Source of the DNA: Erpobdella octoculata | Taxonomy: Eukaryota > Annelida > Clitellata > Hirudinida > Erpobdellidae | Length of the DNA: 64,000 nucleotides | NCBI GenBank assembly: GCA_963978895.1 | Contig: OZ022247.1 | Coordinates: 9,642,456-9,706,455 of the forward strand | Reading direction: 5' to 3' | In this document: piece after piece, positions 42,266-54,239 of the stretch | How the letters are laid out: each line of letters begins with the position of its first letter | Numbering within the stretch: position 1 is the first letter of the stretch | Program-made: the position numbers and the translations under genes | The notes under the pieces: generated by a model | What the model saw: the letters and a program-made list of their open reading frames with translations, nothing else | What the model was told of the DNA's origin: nothing | The model's database searches: none

Positions 42266-43559
42266 GCCAGGTTTTTTTGAAGAAATTTTTATGAAGATGC
42301 TTTTACTATGATCCACCTTTAACAAAAGCAATTTTAACATTGTCTAACTCCATCTCCCGTGTTTTGTCATGATATTTAGTTCTGAATATAAAAATGATTA
42401 ACAAACAATTTGGCACAGTGCAATTTTAACAAAATAAAATCTAATCTAACGAAAGAATAATTAAAAATGTTTGAAATAGATTTTAGCACAGCATAAACCA
42501 ATGGCCGGCAAAATTAGCCGCTTAACACTACTTTACTTTAAAATTCATTTAAAAATAATGAAGAGACACTAGCGGCTAATAATAGTAAATTATGACATGT
42601 AAAATAACAACAGTAATATGTAATAATTTTATTTTATTAGTTGAAGCAATCTACAAGTTAATACATCTTGTTTTTCGAAAGGCCTCTCTTGTAACGAAAC
42701 AATCTTTGGAAGGTCGATGAACATATTCCGAACAAATACATTTTTCTTATTAAACACACAAAAACCTGGGAGGTTAATCAAACAATTTAGAAAGTTTTTA
42801 AATTTGTCTAAAGACTTTGACTATTATTTTTGAGCGCAAAAAATTAAATTTCCTGAACATGGTAAAAATACCGAATCTGGCGGAAATACCCCATTTTACC
42901 CTATTTAAGATGGGGTATCTCCACCCCATCTTATAGAAGAGAAGGTTACATTACATATGGTTGACTGGCCATGACTGGACAAACAAAAAAGATATTGGTT
43001 CTTGGAAATGTTTGAAAAACTCGATTGTGAAAATCCTAAGAGCAAGCACAAAAATTTATAGAATTAGAACACCAAAAACTATTCCAATTTTTGATACATG
43101 AAAATATATAAGTTTATTTGTTTTAGTGTTAATAAAAGCATAAGAAAAAAATGTGAAAATATTTATGCTAATTAGCCGTTATAGGTTATAGATGGTTTTT
43201 AATTATTGGTTATGTTTTAAAAAAATGATCTACGTACTACCCATAATGAGATAATAGTTAAACTTAAAAGTTGATATAGAGAAATTACAAAACTTGAAAA
43301 AGAAAAATGGTCAAGAAATTTAATGACTGCACTAAAACATTGTAAATATAACTTGCTGCCAAATATTGAAACGCTACTGCCAGTGTGTACTACAGAAGAT
43401 AAAAATCGCTTAGAACGTATTTGAAAAGTTGTTTGTCTGAGAACAGATTAAATGGATTAACCTTTTTGTGTATAAATTTCACATCAAAAGTGGGCTCTAG
43501 TTTGTATAAAATGACTGAACAACAACAAACAAATCAGACATTCATATCTTTTAAAATTA
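42266..43559. other. No recognisable gene
   Basis: AT-rich. CACTGGCGGACA at about 41855 recurs inverted near 44400, but nothing between forms a coherent element. Confidence 0.4.
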
Positions 43560-43935
43560 GGCTTATTTTTCTATAACTTGCTCTTCCGTTCCCATTCCCG
43601 CTCATTCTCCCGTTCTCGGTTGCTTTCTCGTTCCTGTTCCCGCTCCCGTTAATTTTTTTCACTTTTTCCTAACTTATTTTAGCCCATTAAACGTAAAATA
43701 GACTTGCAAAAACTGCTTGAAACTTTCAAACGTTTTTACGTAAACTAAATTTGAATTTTATTACGCAATAATCTTTGATGGTCGTACATAGGCACTTTTG
43801 GCCTGGAAAGTTTTTTGAACATAAAATTTTTTTATATAAAAAAAATTAAAAAATACCCTATGAGATATACCTACCTCCATGACAAATTTTGTTAAAATTT
43901 GTCTAGCGGTTTGGATTTGCATAACGGACTAGTGA
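43560..43935 (-). mobile_element. Helitron-like element fragment
   Basis: Inverted relative of 9256-9768: the pyrimidine-rich GCTCATTCTCCCG/CCCGCTCCCG minisatellite, then GTAAACTAAATTTGAATTTTA, GTACATAGGCACTTTT, GGAAAGTTTTTTG and a CTACCTCC..AAATTT block match in reverse order. Confidence 0.6.
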
Positions 43936-44019
43936 CTAGTACGTAGTTCGCTAACTCGGCTAATGAGAAAGTCTGCTACTCAGGTTGAAATCGACGCCTT
44001 TGTGTCCAGTTTGAACAAG

Positions 44020-44099
44020 TTTCAACCGACTTCGACGAGTTTCATCCGACTTCGACGAGTTTCATCCGACTTCGACGAGTTTTCTCTGACTTCGACTTC
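44020..44099 (+). repeat. 20-bp tandem repeat, 4 units
   Basis: Units of TTTCATCCGACTTCGACGAG at 44020, 44040, 44060 and 44080; the first and last are diverged. GC-richer than the surroundings. No coding interpretation. Confidence 0.85.
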
Positions 44100-44778
44100 A
44101 TAGACCGGTTCGCGCATTCAATACTATTTATTAGCAAATAAGCAGAAGTCAATAACTTGATCTTTTGCAATCTCTAATAATTTTTTAAATGACACTTATA
44201 TTCAAAAACATTTACCACTATACACACCGTCCATTTACTGAACTCGCACCTTTATTAATTTTTCTTTTTGTTATTTGATCTCTTTTATGTTATTTCCGTT
44301 TTGTATAAGGACTTGCTTACCTATGTCGTGGACTCCAATATATTAACTACTTGAATGCTTATATATTTTAATTCCGTGTCCACAAACGGCTGTCCGCCAG
44401 TGGGCATTGATAAATCACAGAAGACTGGTTATGATAAACACATTTTTTAAACTATAAACTTTTGAAAACGTAAATGTTACAAATGAAAGTTCAACACACA
44501 AAACAGAAGTAAAATAACATTTGTGATAGAACAACGACCCTTTCTCGCATCCCCACAGAAATTTGGATAACTGGTAAACGATAATTTCAAGTTATACAGA
44601 GACACAAACATATGAGCAGGCTCAACACACATTTTTGGATGTGCAGTGACCGTAGGCTCGTATTTGTGACAATTTTTCGAATAGCAATGTGGAGTGTCCA
44701 TTGTGTCAATCTGCGCACTAAAATCTGAAATAATTGGAACGCTTGCTTTTTATTATTATACTATTACACTTTATATTA

Positions 44779-44913
<135 letters not shown>

Positions 44914-45042
44914 CTCGTGTCATAGTGTTTGAAATTGAACTTCTCCGAAACGGCTGAACCGATATTTATGAAATTTTTTGTGTACATTTGGTAGGTCTGA
45001 GGATAGGTCCACGGCTATTTAAAATATTTATATATATATATA

Positions 45043-45287
45043 CAGTAGCGGATCCAGGGGGGCCGGTGAAGGCCATGGCCCCCCTCCCCCGTGGATTCCA
45101 AAATTAACTTTCTTTTGAATACTAAAAAAAAATTGACTACTTTTTAGGTAAATTAAAATTTTTTTAGCATCTGGCAGTGGTTTTCCAATGAGGTTTGTGG
45201 ATATAAGATCAAATGTTTGCTTTTTCCGCCGTTTTGGCCCCTCCCGCCATTTGTTTGTTCAACCGCCAAAGAAGTCTAGATCCGCCA
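45043..45287. mobile_element. Short hAT-like MITE between (TA)n tracts
   Basis: Left end CAGTAGCGGATCCAGGGGGG; right end (complement) GGCGGATCTAGACTTC. Both flanks are TA repeats. 245 bp, non-coding. Confidence 0.55.
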
Positions 45288-45310
45288 TATATATATATAT
45301 ATACATACAT

Positions 45311-45407
<97 letters not shown>
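45288..45407. repeat. (TA)n/(CATA)n microsatellite
   Basis: AT dinucleotide repeat with CATACATACA interruptions. Confidence 0.95.
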
Positions 45408-45412
45408 GGGGA

Positions 45413-45640
45413 AACAAACGGAAACGGGAGAGTAAACGGGAACGGGAGAGCAAGCGGGGAAGGAAACGGGAGCAAGAGAGAAGAACGATAAAAAAAACTT
45501 TTAAAAACCCTAGGCATTGTACACTCGATTGATCTTCGAGATTGATTTTTTTAAAGTGTCATAATTTTGTACATTAAACTTTTAATAAAAAAAAACAAAA
45601 TAATTTGAAAGGCAAAACAACGTTTGCTGGGTCAGCTAGT
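45413..45640 (+). mobile_element. Helitron-like element 3' part
   Basis: Purine-rich GGAAACGGGAGAG repeats as at 9.64 kb, then an end AACGTTTGCTGGGTCAGCTAG|T with the CTAG terminus at about 45636-45639. The preceding GCTGGGTCAGC can form a hairpin. Confidence 0.55.
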
Positions 45641-45655
45641 AATTATATATTTACT

Positions 45656-46160
45656 AGTGGTTTTGCCCGTCCCAAGGACGGATGTTTTAAAATTACGATG
45701 TACATTGGTTACATTGGATAAAAAATAGTCAACAAAAACAAAATGAAATTTGATAACCATAAAATTTTTTTTTTATATATAAGCAAATTTAATGAAATTT
45801 TTATTGTTTTTACATTTTCAATTTACTAACGTATCTCATATAATCTCAAAGGATGTGAAAATTAAAGAGTGCAATAATTACTTATTAAAAAATTTCAGTA
45901 TACATGACATTTCTTGTGAATTGACGGCTATCGTTGAGAAGTGGTCCTTGCTTCTGAGATGTTTTTAAATCTCATTATATAATATTTTTCAATTGCAGCG
46001 CCACTTCTTTTGATCTCTAGGACTGAGAGTGTATATAGGTACAATTGTATAATAACTTTTATTACACGCCTGCGCTCAATAAATTCTTACGTGCACGTCG
46101 ATATCGTCATTACGTAAGCGTGACCGAATCAGTGAGTGAGTGACGTGGGTTACTATAATA
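45656..46160 (-). mobile_element. Helitron-like element, family H2
   Basis: Starts (its 3' end) CTAGTGGTTTTGCCCGTCCCAAGGACGG: CTAG and a perfect CCGTCC/GGACGG hairpin on the minus strand. The body shares TATTACACGCCTGCGC and the GCGCCACTTCTTTTGAT block with 50.65-51.41 and 47.72-48.30 kb. Confidence 0.6.
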
Positions 46161-46179
46161 TAGATAATTTACTAGAAGG

Positions 46180-46445
46180 GTTGCTTGGCGTTGCCAGGTG
46201 TTTTTAAAGGTTTTTTTATCGTTTTTCTTTTTTGCTCCAGTTTCCTTTCCCCCTTGTTTTCTCGCTCCCACTTGTTTTTTTTTGCTCCTGCTCACTCTCC
46301 TGCTCCTCTTGCTCTCCTTCTTGTTCTCCCGCTTTCACTTCCGCTCGATTTCCCGTTCTCGCTTGCTCTCCCGCTTCCGCTCGCTCTCCCGCTTCCGCTC
46401 GCTCTCCCGCTTCCGCTCACTCTCCCGTTCCCGCTCGCCCCCGAA
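46180..46445 (-). mobile_element. Helitron-like fragment with CCCGCTCTCG minisatellite
   Basis: Opens ACTAGAAGGGTTGCTTGGCGTTGCCAGG style, then pyrimidine-rich CTCGCTCTCCCGCTTCCG repeats; inverted relative of the 9.6 and 45.4 kb elements. Confidence 0.5.
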
Positions 46446-46469
46446 TGATCTAATTTTTTTAAAACTTTT

Positions 46470-46660
46470 ATTTAGGTTACAGTCTCTGTTTGTGTGTGTG
46501 TATGTGTGTGTCTTTCTCTGTACACAAATCTTGCAAGTAAAATTTAACCAGCTTTTTGACTAGCTAGGAAGCTGAAACTTTCAGCTTAACTTTATATTGG
46601 ATGACAATACATGATTCAATTAAAAAAAATTTGTGTTGAAAGCTCGTTTTTTCCTTTACG
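46470..46660 (+). repeat. Dispersed repeat R2, copy 3
   Basis: Very similar to 42000-42265 (AGTCTCTGTTTGTGTG, CTTGCAAGTAAAATTTAACC, GACTAGCTAGGAAGCTGAAA). Confidence 0.7.
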
Positions 46661-46765
46661 TGTTTACAAAAACCTTCCTCTATTAACACTCAAGGTTGTG
46701 TAAAAATTTCATTACGATCGGATGAATGGTGTAGCAATGCATAAAGGACGTACATACAGACATAA

Positions 46766-46887
<122 letters not shown>

Positions 46888-47433
46888 GTGATGGGTTTTA
46901 ACTACTTTATTTAACTACTCATAAAAAAAGTAGTTAGTAACTATTTCCTAACTACTTTTAACATCAGTAGTTATTAACTACCTCTTAACTACTGCCTAGT
47001 AGTTAACTAGTAGTTAACTACTTTTCAACATTAACAAAAAAAAACCTTTTAACATTTGCAATTAAATACAAGTTAAATAAATCTGATTTTTCAAGCTCTT
47101 GGATCATTTCATTTATGTATGCCAACAAATTTTCTTTAATCAAATATTTTTTTGTTCATTGTTCAAAAAAATTTAATTTAAATTAGAGAATTATCGCTGT
47201 TGCTAAAAGATATTCTTCATTTTTCAAAACAGGACCAAATCGTTTTTCTATACCTTGAGTTAGTGTTTGTAAAAGAGGCTTGGTGGTTTTTTCTGAACAT
47301 GATGTTATTTTTTTAATCCTGTGATGGTTGGAATATTGTGACCGATGTATGAATTTTCACTTTAAAAAATATGCATTGTGGTGACTATTGGTTTTATAAT
47401 CTGAATAAATGATTTCAGAAAAGCAAACTCAAT

Positions 47434-47723
47434 TTATTTAAATGCAACTTGCCCTAACTTCTTCTGACAATCACAATTATTATTGAAAACTATATTAACA
47501 ATCCTTTCAACCGAATAGAATTTTGAGCACCGCTGTGTAACATTTGGCTTTATAAATGTTGAACCACTAATGTCCTGTACAACCTCAGCATCTTTTACAT
47601 TGCAATGAATAGAGTTTGATATTGGTACAACTTTTGCCATTGATCTATCATAAAGTTGTTTGCATTTCAAATTATCCCTTACTTTCAATGCATCAACACT
47701 TGCCACGAGATTTAAGGTATGAC
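47434..47723 (-). pseudogene. hAT transposase fragment
   Basis: Reads SHTLNLVASVDALKV then KVVPISNSIH; SHTLNLV is the CxxHTLNLV region of hAT transposases. The frame is cut on its N-terminal side by the Helitron-like element that ends CTAG at 47723-47726. Confidence 0.7.
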
Positions 47724-48295
47724 TAGAAGCCCGTCAAAAATGACCATTTTTGTGGTTTTTATCGAACTATCAGATATTAAATAAAGAACGTTTTCTTCTC
47801 TACCATTATTAAATGTGGATGCTTTACTTGCTCAGCAATATCAAAAAATGTTCAATGCTTTGGACCGAACCTGGTTTAAGCAAATTAAAATCACTAAATT
47901 TTATGCGTAGGTACCTTCGTAAGACAGTTTCAACATCTAGCGATGTTTTATTTTAAACTTTAAATCCAACAATATGTTTGATGAAATCAGATAAACCCTT
48001 GCATAATAAGCTAAGGAAAAACGTTTTGGATCTTTAGTACTGACAGTGTACAACTTTTATTACAATTTTTATTTAAACTTTTATTACATGACATCGGATA
48101 ACCTCTTGAATAAAAGCTTAGGAAAAACGTTTTAGATATTTGGGACTGATACTGTACAGTTGCGTAATAACTTTAAATACACGCCTGTGCGCACTAATTT
48201 GACCAATTGCTGACTGCTTACCACCGCGGCCTCTGCGTTATGCAAAATTGTTAACATACATACATACAGACATAGGAAATTATGTATGTAGATTA
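47723..48295 (-). mobile_element. Helitron-like element, family H2, nested in the hAT
   Basis: 3' end on the minus strand: GGTCATTTTTGACGGGCTTCTAG followed by host T. It has TCGTAAGACAGTTTCA, TGCTTTGGACCGA and ACACGCCTGTGCGC blocks shared with 50.98-51.41 kb. The 5' end is near 48290. Confidence 0.65.
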
Positions 48296-48657
48296 CCACA
48301 GTGCTTATGAGGACGTAAAAAAAAGCACATCGTCAGAATTAACAATATTATCTTGCTCACTTTCTATCAAATCTGATATACTTTCACCACTAGATCTTCA
48401 TTATTTACATACATGTTATATACTGGCTCATCCACTTCAGTTTCATGATCTATAGAGTTTTTTCAGCCACCAAAAAGGTAAAGTAGTTAAAAAAAATAGT
48501 TAACTACTCTAGTTAATAACTATTTAAAAAATAGTTAACTACTAGTTGTTAACTAGTTTAACAAAAAGTAGTTATTAACTATTTCTTAACTACTGTAGGG
48601 TAGTTAATAACTAGTAGTTAACTATTTATAGTTAGTAACTACCCATCACTGATATAT

Positions 48658-48758
<101 letters not shown>

Positions 48759-49026
48759 CATTGTTAATTAAATTCTATGCTGTGTACTAAATTTTAAAAA
48801 TAAATCGAGACAAAAATTTGTGAACTTTCAATTTTTGCAGTGTTTTACATTCTTGTATTATTTTTCTAATGTTGTTAACAAATAGATGTTAATGCTGTAC
48901 ACAGATAAACAAACTCATACATTTATTGGTGTTGGACAAACGACACCCTGGCCTCCCCATTAATTTTGCACCTTCCTGACAATCAAATCAGAATTAACTC
49001 TTATTTAAAAACAACCCAACAACAGT

Positions 49027-52000
49027 TTATTGCGTAAAAGTAACTTTAAATAAGTCGGAAACTGATTCTCCATTGTGTGAGCGTCTAATAGTTTCGGCAA
49101 TAAGTCTTGAAATATCGATTACCTGTCAAAAATTCAAGTGAACTAGTTAAATTGTAATTTACAGTTTTTGTTCTTATTAGCATATTTGTAATATAAATTC
49201 ACTTTTAGGATTCACGTGTTAAGTGGTCACGAATTTATTCTGAGAAACTTTCCAGTTTGGTTAGTGTTTAAGTGTATTTTTAACTCAGATGTCAAATTAA
49301 TTTGTGCTTCAAAATTTTTTTGACCAACATTCTTGCAATTCAATTTTTTAATTTTTCACGGAAATAGTTTTCTATGATTGTAAACAAAATAAAAAATTCA
49401 CTACTTTTACTTACTTGCAGTTTGTCACAGTTTGATGTGTTATTCTGCTGTGGTATTGTGTTAGTTACAACCATTGATTCAAATTTTGACTTCCTGATGT
49501 TTTCCAAAGCTGCTCCTGATAGAATACCGTGAGTGCAAATAGCATAAACTTTTTTTGCACCGGCTTCGAACAACCTTAATAAAGGTCGATGTTAATACAT
49601 GTTAAAGTGTTTTTCTGTGTTTGTATGCAGTAAATAAAAAATTACAGTAAACTAAATTATTACAAGAACATTAGCAGAGACATACTTATTAGCAGCATAG
49701 CACATAGTACCGCATGTATCGGCCATGTCGTCTACAAGAATGGAGATCCTATCTTTAACATCTCCAATAAGAACCATTGATGCAACTTCATTTGCTTTTT
49801 TGCGTTCTTTGTGAAGAATGGCAAAATCAACATTAAGTTTGTCCGACACAGAAGTTACCCTACATGAAGGGATATCGAAAGATTTTTCAATCTAAGAAAT
49901 AATAATTAATTTAAAATACTATACAGTAAACAAAATAATCAGAAAACCTTTTAACTCCTCCGGCATCCGGAGAAACAAGGACGCACTCCTTCCAATCTTT
50001 GATGTTCTCTTTCACCCACGTTATTACTGCAGGCTCGGCAAATAGGTTGTCAACAGGTATGTCAAAAAAACCCTATAACAAATAATTAATTTGTTGTACT
50101 TTGTTACTAATGAAGTCATTCGAAAAGCTTTAAAGTAACATCACGTATAGCCAACATTACACTTGTTAGGTCCTGTATTTCTGAATATAACAACTGAATA
50201 CAAAACATAGATAGGAATTACTGTAATATGTCTTGTTTGCTATATCTGATCAACATAAATAACATTTCTATGTATTTTAGCAATTTTGCACAATGCTGTG
50301 ATAAGCAGGGTCAGATGTTGATAAAATTAGTGCTTGCACGGGTGTTTTAAAAATTATGTAAACTGTCAGTCCACGAGATAAACAAGCCAATGTAAAACAC
50401 AATTTTTAAACCAAATGCTTTTATGTTATTAAAACTCAAATTTTAAAACCATTTTTTTACATTTATTTTGTAAAATAAGTCCCAATATGCAAAATTAAGA
50501 ATAACTAAATTAATCAACTTATTTCAAAATTAATTATTGAAGAGTGCATTCTCATCAAGCAAAAACATGTAAACAAAATTTAAAAAAATCTATAATTAAA
50601 AAGAGGTTCAAAATTTGATTGTAAAAACTATAAACAGAGAAACAGAGATTAGAAATTAATAGAAGCATCAACATACATAATTTCCTGTCTGTATGTATGT
50701 TAGCAATTTCGCACAACGCGGCGGCCGCGGTGGTCAGAAGTGATAAAATAAGTGAGCGCAGGCGTGTAATAAAGGCTATAATGCAATTGTATAATGTCAG
50801 TCCTAAAGATCAAAAGAAGTGGCGCTGCAATCAAAAAATAATACATGATGAAACTTATAACTGGCTATATCTTTTTGACAGGCTATATCTAGTATATAAT
50901 AAAACGAGCCGCATTTGCAAAACGATAATTGAAAATTATGTAATTTTTGACGGAATAATTCTAGTTATATCATAATCTATACTAGAAATACTCCGTCAAA
51001 AATTACGGTTTTTTTGTTTTTAATATGATATAAAAAACGTTTTCTTTCTCTTCTATACCAATATCAAAACAATGCTCAATGCTTTGGATCGAGCCTGTTT
51101 CAAGCGAATTAAAATCACTACATATTGTGACATGCCTTCGTAAGACAGTTTCATTATCTTGCAATATTTTCTTTTGAACAATAAATCATGAACTCTTAAA
51201 TAATGGCTACTATATAGGAGTCTATGAATAAATCCAGCATAATATTTGATGCAATTGCAATGCAACACTCTTGCACAATAAGCTTAAGTAAAAACATTTG
51301 GGATCTTTAGTGTACAATTGCGTAATAACTTTTATAATACGACTGTTCGCACCCATTTTATCAACTGCTGACCGCTGCGACCATCAAATTTTTTAAACCT
51401 TAGTAGAATGCATTGTCATGGGGAGCGATTTTTAGAAAATTTCATAAATTTAATAGAGCGAGTCTATATTTTAAGTCTAAGGTTGATTGGGTACCGAGAA
51501 GTGGGTTAATTTACAAATCTCAGAGTTGTTCACAAGCAATTAAGCAAACGAGAAAGGTCGGTAGTTAAGTTAATAGAAAGAATTTAATAAACATTACCTG
51601 AATTTGTGAAGCGTGAAGATCCATCGAAATGATATGATTAGCCCCTGCAGCAGACAGCATGTTTGCAATCAATTTGGCCGAAATAGGTGCTCGACTCTGA
51701 TGAGAATGTAAACAAAATAAAATTAAAGCTATTTTTATTGAAAACTTAAAAAAATGAAATAAAACAATTACAAACTTTTTCTTTTTTGTCAGCCCTGGCA
51801 TAGGGAAAGCATGGAACAACAGCTGTGATTTTAGTAGCGGAGGCAAGTTTGCATGCATTGATCATAAGAACAAGTTCCATTACTGCATCATTCACATTTC
51901 CGCAACCACTCTGCACAATGTAAACTTCTTTATTTCTCACCGATTCTTTTATTTCTACACTGAATAAGTACAAAATAATTTTGGAAATTAGATTAATTTA

Positions 52001-52513
52001 TTTGTTTTTTTTAAATCATTTGAAACTGAAAGGGTAGTGATACGATAAAAATAGTTATTTTACCAAGGGTTTGAGGCCAACACAAAGAAGATGTTTTTCG
52101 ACGAAGAGAAAAATCAACCATGTGTAATAATAAGATTTTTTTGTATTGTGGGAAAAAATCATTCGGATTTTTTGTCTTTTCGAGTTTACCAGAGCCATAT
52201 AAGCATGTTTTATGAAATTGCTCAAACATGTAATAACATACAGCTAAAGAATTGTTTTAATTTATTCAAAAAAAAAACTTACAAACCGATTAAATACAAC
52301 CCACATGTCTATAAAACACTGTTTTAAATGACAAATTTTCAAGCAAACATTTGATCCTAATATGTAATTATTATATATTATAATAACTTACTTTAGCTCT
52401 CCGTTGCAAAATTTTTCAATTGAAACCTTGCCCATGTCAAGACCCAGGTATCTGCAGATATCTGCAGTCAGTTGTACGTTAGAAGATCCAGAAAAAATAG
52501 ACACGTTATTCAT
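49027..52513 (-). CDS. PRPS-like: Ribose-phosphate pyrophosphokinase, divergent copy C
   Basis: Exons (minus): 52513-52392, 51959-51776, 51696-51598, 50072-49948, 49859-49686, 49574-49415 and 49122-49027; lengths 122/184/99/125/174/160/96, the same plan as A and B with one extra terminal codon; 319 codons, intact. Conserved: catalytic His in [15 protein letters not shown] loop, [13 protein letters not shown] loop and SHNGESVS. Changed: FCNGEL replaces FSNQET, and the ATP-contact stretch reads YARADKKEK instead of YARQDKKDK (Gln97 to Ala and Asp101 to Glu in human numbering). The C terminus KVTFTQ replaces the usual SHVPL-type end. It is not a PRPSAP-type associated protein, because the catalytic motifs remain. 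Activity or allosteric control may differ. Intron 3 holds two Helitron-like elements. Confidence 0.92.
50650..50964 (+). mobile_element. Helitron-like element, family H2 (in PRPS-C intron 3)
   Basis: Ends TTTTTGACGGAATAATTCTAG|T, with the TTGACGG hairpin half and CTAG (50961-50964). The body has AGGCGTGTAATAA and ATCAAAAGAAGTGGCGCTGCA, also seen at 46.01-46.07 kb. The ORF across it is not a known protein. Confidence 0.6.
50982..51410 (-). mobile_element. Helitron-like element, family H2, facing the previous copy
   Basis: CTAG (50982-50985) then CTCCGTCAAAAATTACGG: on the minus strand a CCGTAA/TTGACGG hairpin 8 bases before CTAG. It lies 3' end to 3' end with the element at 50650-50964, 17 bp apart. 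Confidence 0.65.
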
Positions 52514-53219
52514 TTTTTTAAGCTGAAATGTTTAAATATAACTATTTATAACGACAAATTTAATAAATAATCTATTTTCTTTAAGAAATTTTAAAGAACA
52601 ACAACTCATACTTTTTAGTTCGCCTCGCAGGTGGTCGTAGAAATAAGAACTTGATGGACATCAACCTTTTATTTATTAGATTAACCATCAATGATTGTTA
52701 CCACTCTTTCAGGTGCAAATTGAACGTGTCTATGAAAGAGATAACAAAATATTAGCCCGAGGTAACAATTGGCACAACTCTGGATTCACGGTTATATTGA
52801 TACACATAACTACTTAATACACAAATTAGAAAACCTATAACGGTAAAAATATTTGCATCATAGTTGCATAAATACTCTCGGAAGTATGATATAACAGTTG
52901 ATGTCACTATAAACGTTACTACCGTTGTAATCCTAATTAGATATTATCAGGAATTTTAAAATATTTTCTTTCTAGGTTGTGTATTTATTAGTTATGTCGA
53001 AACACGTGTTACTTAATTGTTTAAAAGACTTTTAAAGGTACAATTTGTAACTTAGAGAGCAACTTACCGCCAGTAACGGCTCGTGCGTCCGAACCCTATT
53101 AACCCCCAGTCGCGAGACTGGTAGTCATTTACTATCAATAATATTAAAAAGTTATTCATTATGAGGGTTACTAAAACTTTGTTTTGCTGCTGCTGTTTGA
53201 CGATTTTTTTAAAGAATAA
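52514..53219. other. Upstream of PRPS copy C
   Basis: Presumed promoter region. A fragment of the 8.8-kb SINE family (GTCGCGAGACTGG, about 53070-53140) lies in it. No other gene. Confidence 0.45.
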
Positions 53220-53280
53220 ACTAGTGCTAATCCGTCAAAACTGACGGATTTTTTTTAAATTTTCAACCGATACCGATGTT
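53220..53280 (-). mobile_element. Helitron-like 3' terminus, family H2
   Basis: ACTAGTGCTAATCCGTCAAAACTGACGG: CTAG and hairpin as in the other H2 copies. The rest of the element runs into the CATA array. Confidence 0.5.
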
Positions 53281-53329
53281 ATGCAATTGCAGAGCAACCT
53301 AACCACGCTACGCAAAGATCTAGCATACA

Positions 53330-53698
53330 TACATGCATACATGCATGAATACATACATACATACATACATACATACATACATACATACATACATACATAC
53401 ATACATACATACATACATACATACATACATACATACATACATACATACATACATACATACATACATACATACATACATACATACATACATACATACATAC
53501 ATACATACATACATACATACATACATACATACATACATACATACATACATACATACATACATACATACATACATACATACATACATACATACATACATAC
53601 ATACATACATACATACATACATACATACATACATACATACATACATTCATACATACATACATTCATACATACATACATACATACATACATACATACAT
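53330..53698. repeat. (CATA)n microsatellite, about 370 bp
   Basis: Nearly pure tetranucleotide array. The long ORFs on both strands (Tyr-Val-Cys-Met and Ile-His-Thr-Tyr repeats) are artefacts of the 4-bp period. Confidence 0.97.
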
Positions 53699-53699
53699 G

Positions 53700-54239
53700 A
53701 GTGTTGAGAAAATCTAAAAGCCACACCAAGTGTGTGTTAACCATGATTAAATTGTTTCATTTGAAGTTCTTGTGCAATCACACCAGCTAGTATTGCCACA
53801 AGCCGGTTCGCACCTTCATTACAAACGATGTTAAAACTTTAATGAGTTACTGCCATTTGATTACAAACTGTCAACTCATATTCATCTAGCTTTGTTTAAT
53901 CAATATTTTTTAGGTTAATCGATGGCGTCATGTCGTTTAACGTATAGGATTGCTTTGAACAGGTGCTGCATTAAAATTGCTATTAACTGATGACATATTA
54001 TGTGCTTCTACCATTATTTTCTTAGTTCAAATGTATATAATTGTTTTTTTTCTCAAAATAACTCCACGCGAAGGTTATGAAAATAAGGTCTTTTTTGCTC
54101 TAGGACGCACCCTTAAGGAGATAAAAAGACTTTAAATTTTGAGTAATTAAAATTGTCGAAAACAAAATGAAACAAATTTTCTTAAAGGAACTCGACTTGA
54201 CAATTACAAATTTTTACATAATAAAAAAAACATTCTCTG
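53700..54239. other. No recognisable gene
   Basis: AT-rich, no supported coding or repeat structure apart from a block near 54.06-54.12 kb (AAGGTC..TTTTGCTCTAGGACGCACCC) repeated at about 55.83-55.86 kb. Confidence 0.4.

Noticed and set aside
41849..44408. A 2.5-kb element bounded by AATG(T)CCCACTGGCGGACA inverted repeats
   Set aside because: Only about 18 bp match, there is no target duplication, and the interior is a patchwork of unrelated repeats; chance or old debris is as likely.
53235..53744. Long ORFs on both strands over the CATA array
   Set aside because: A 4-bp period without stop codons opens several frames; the products are pure Tyr-Val-Cys-Met or Ile-His-Thr-Tyr repeats.
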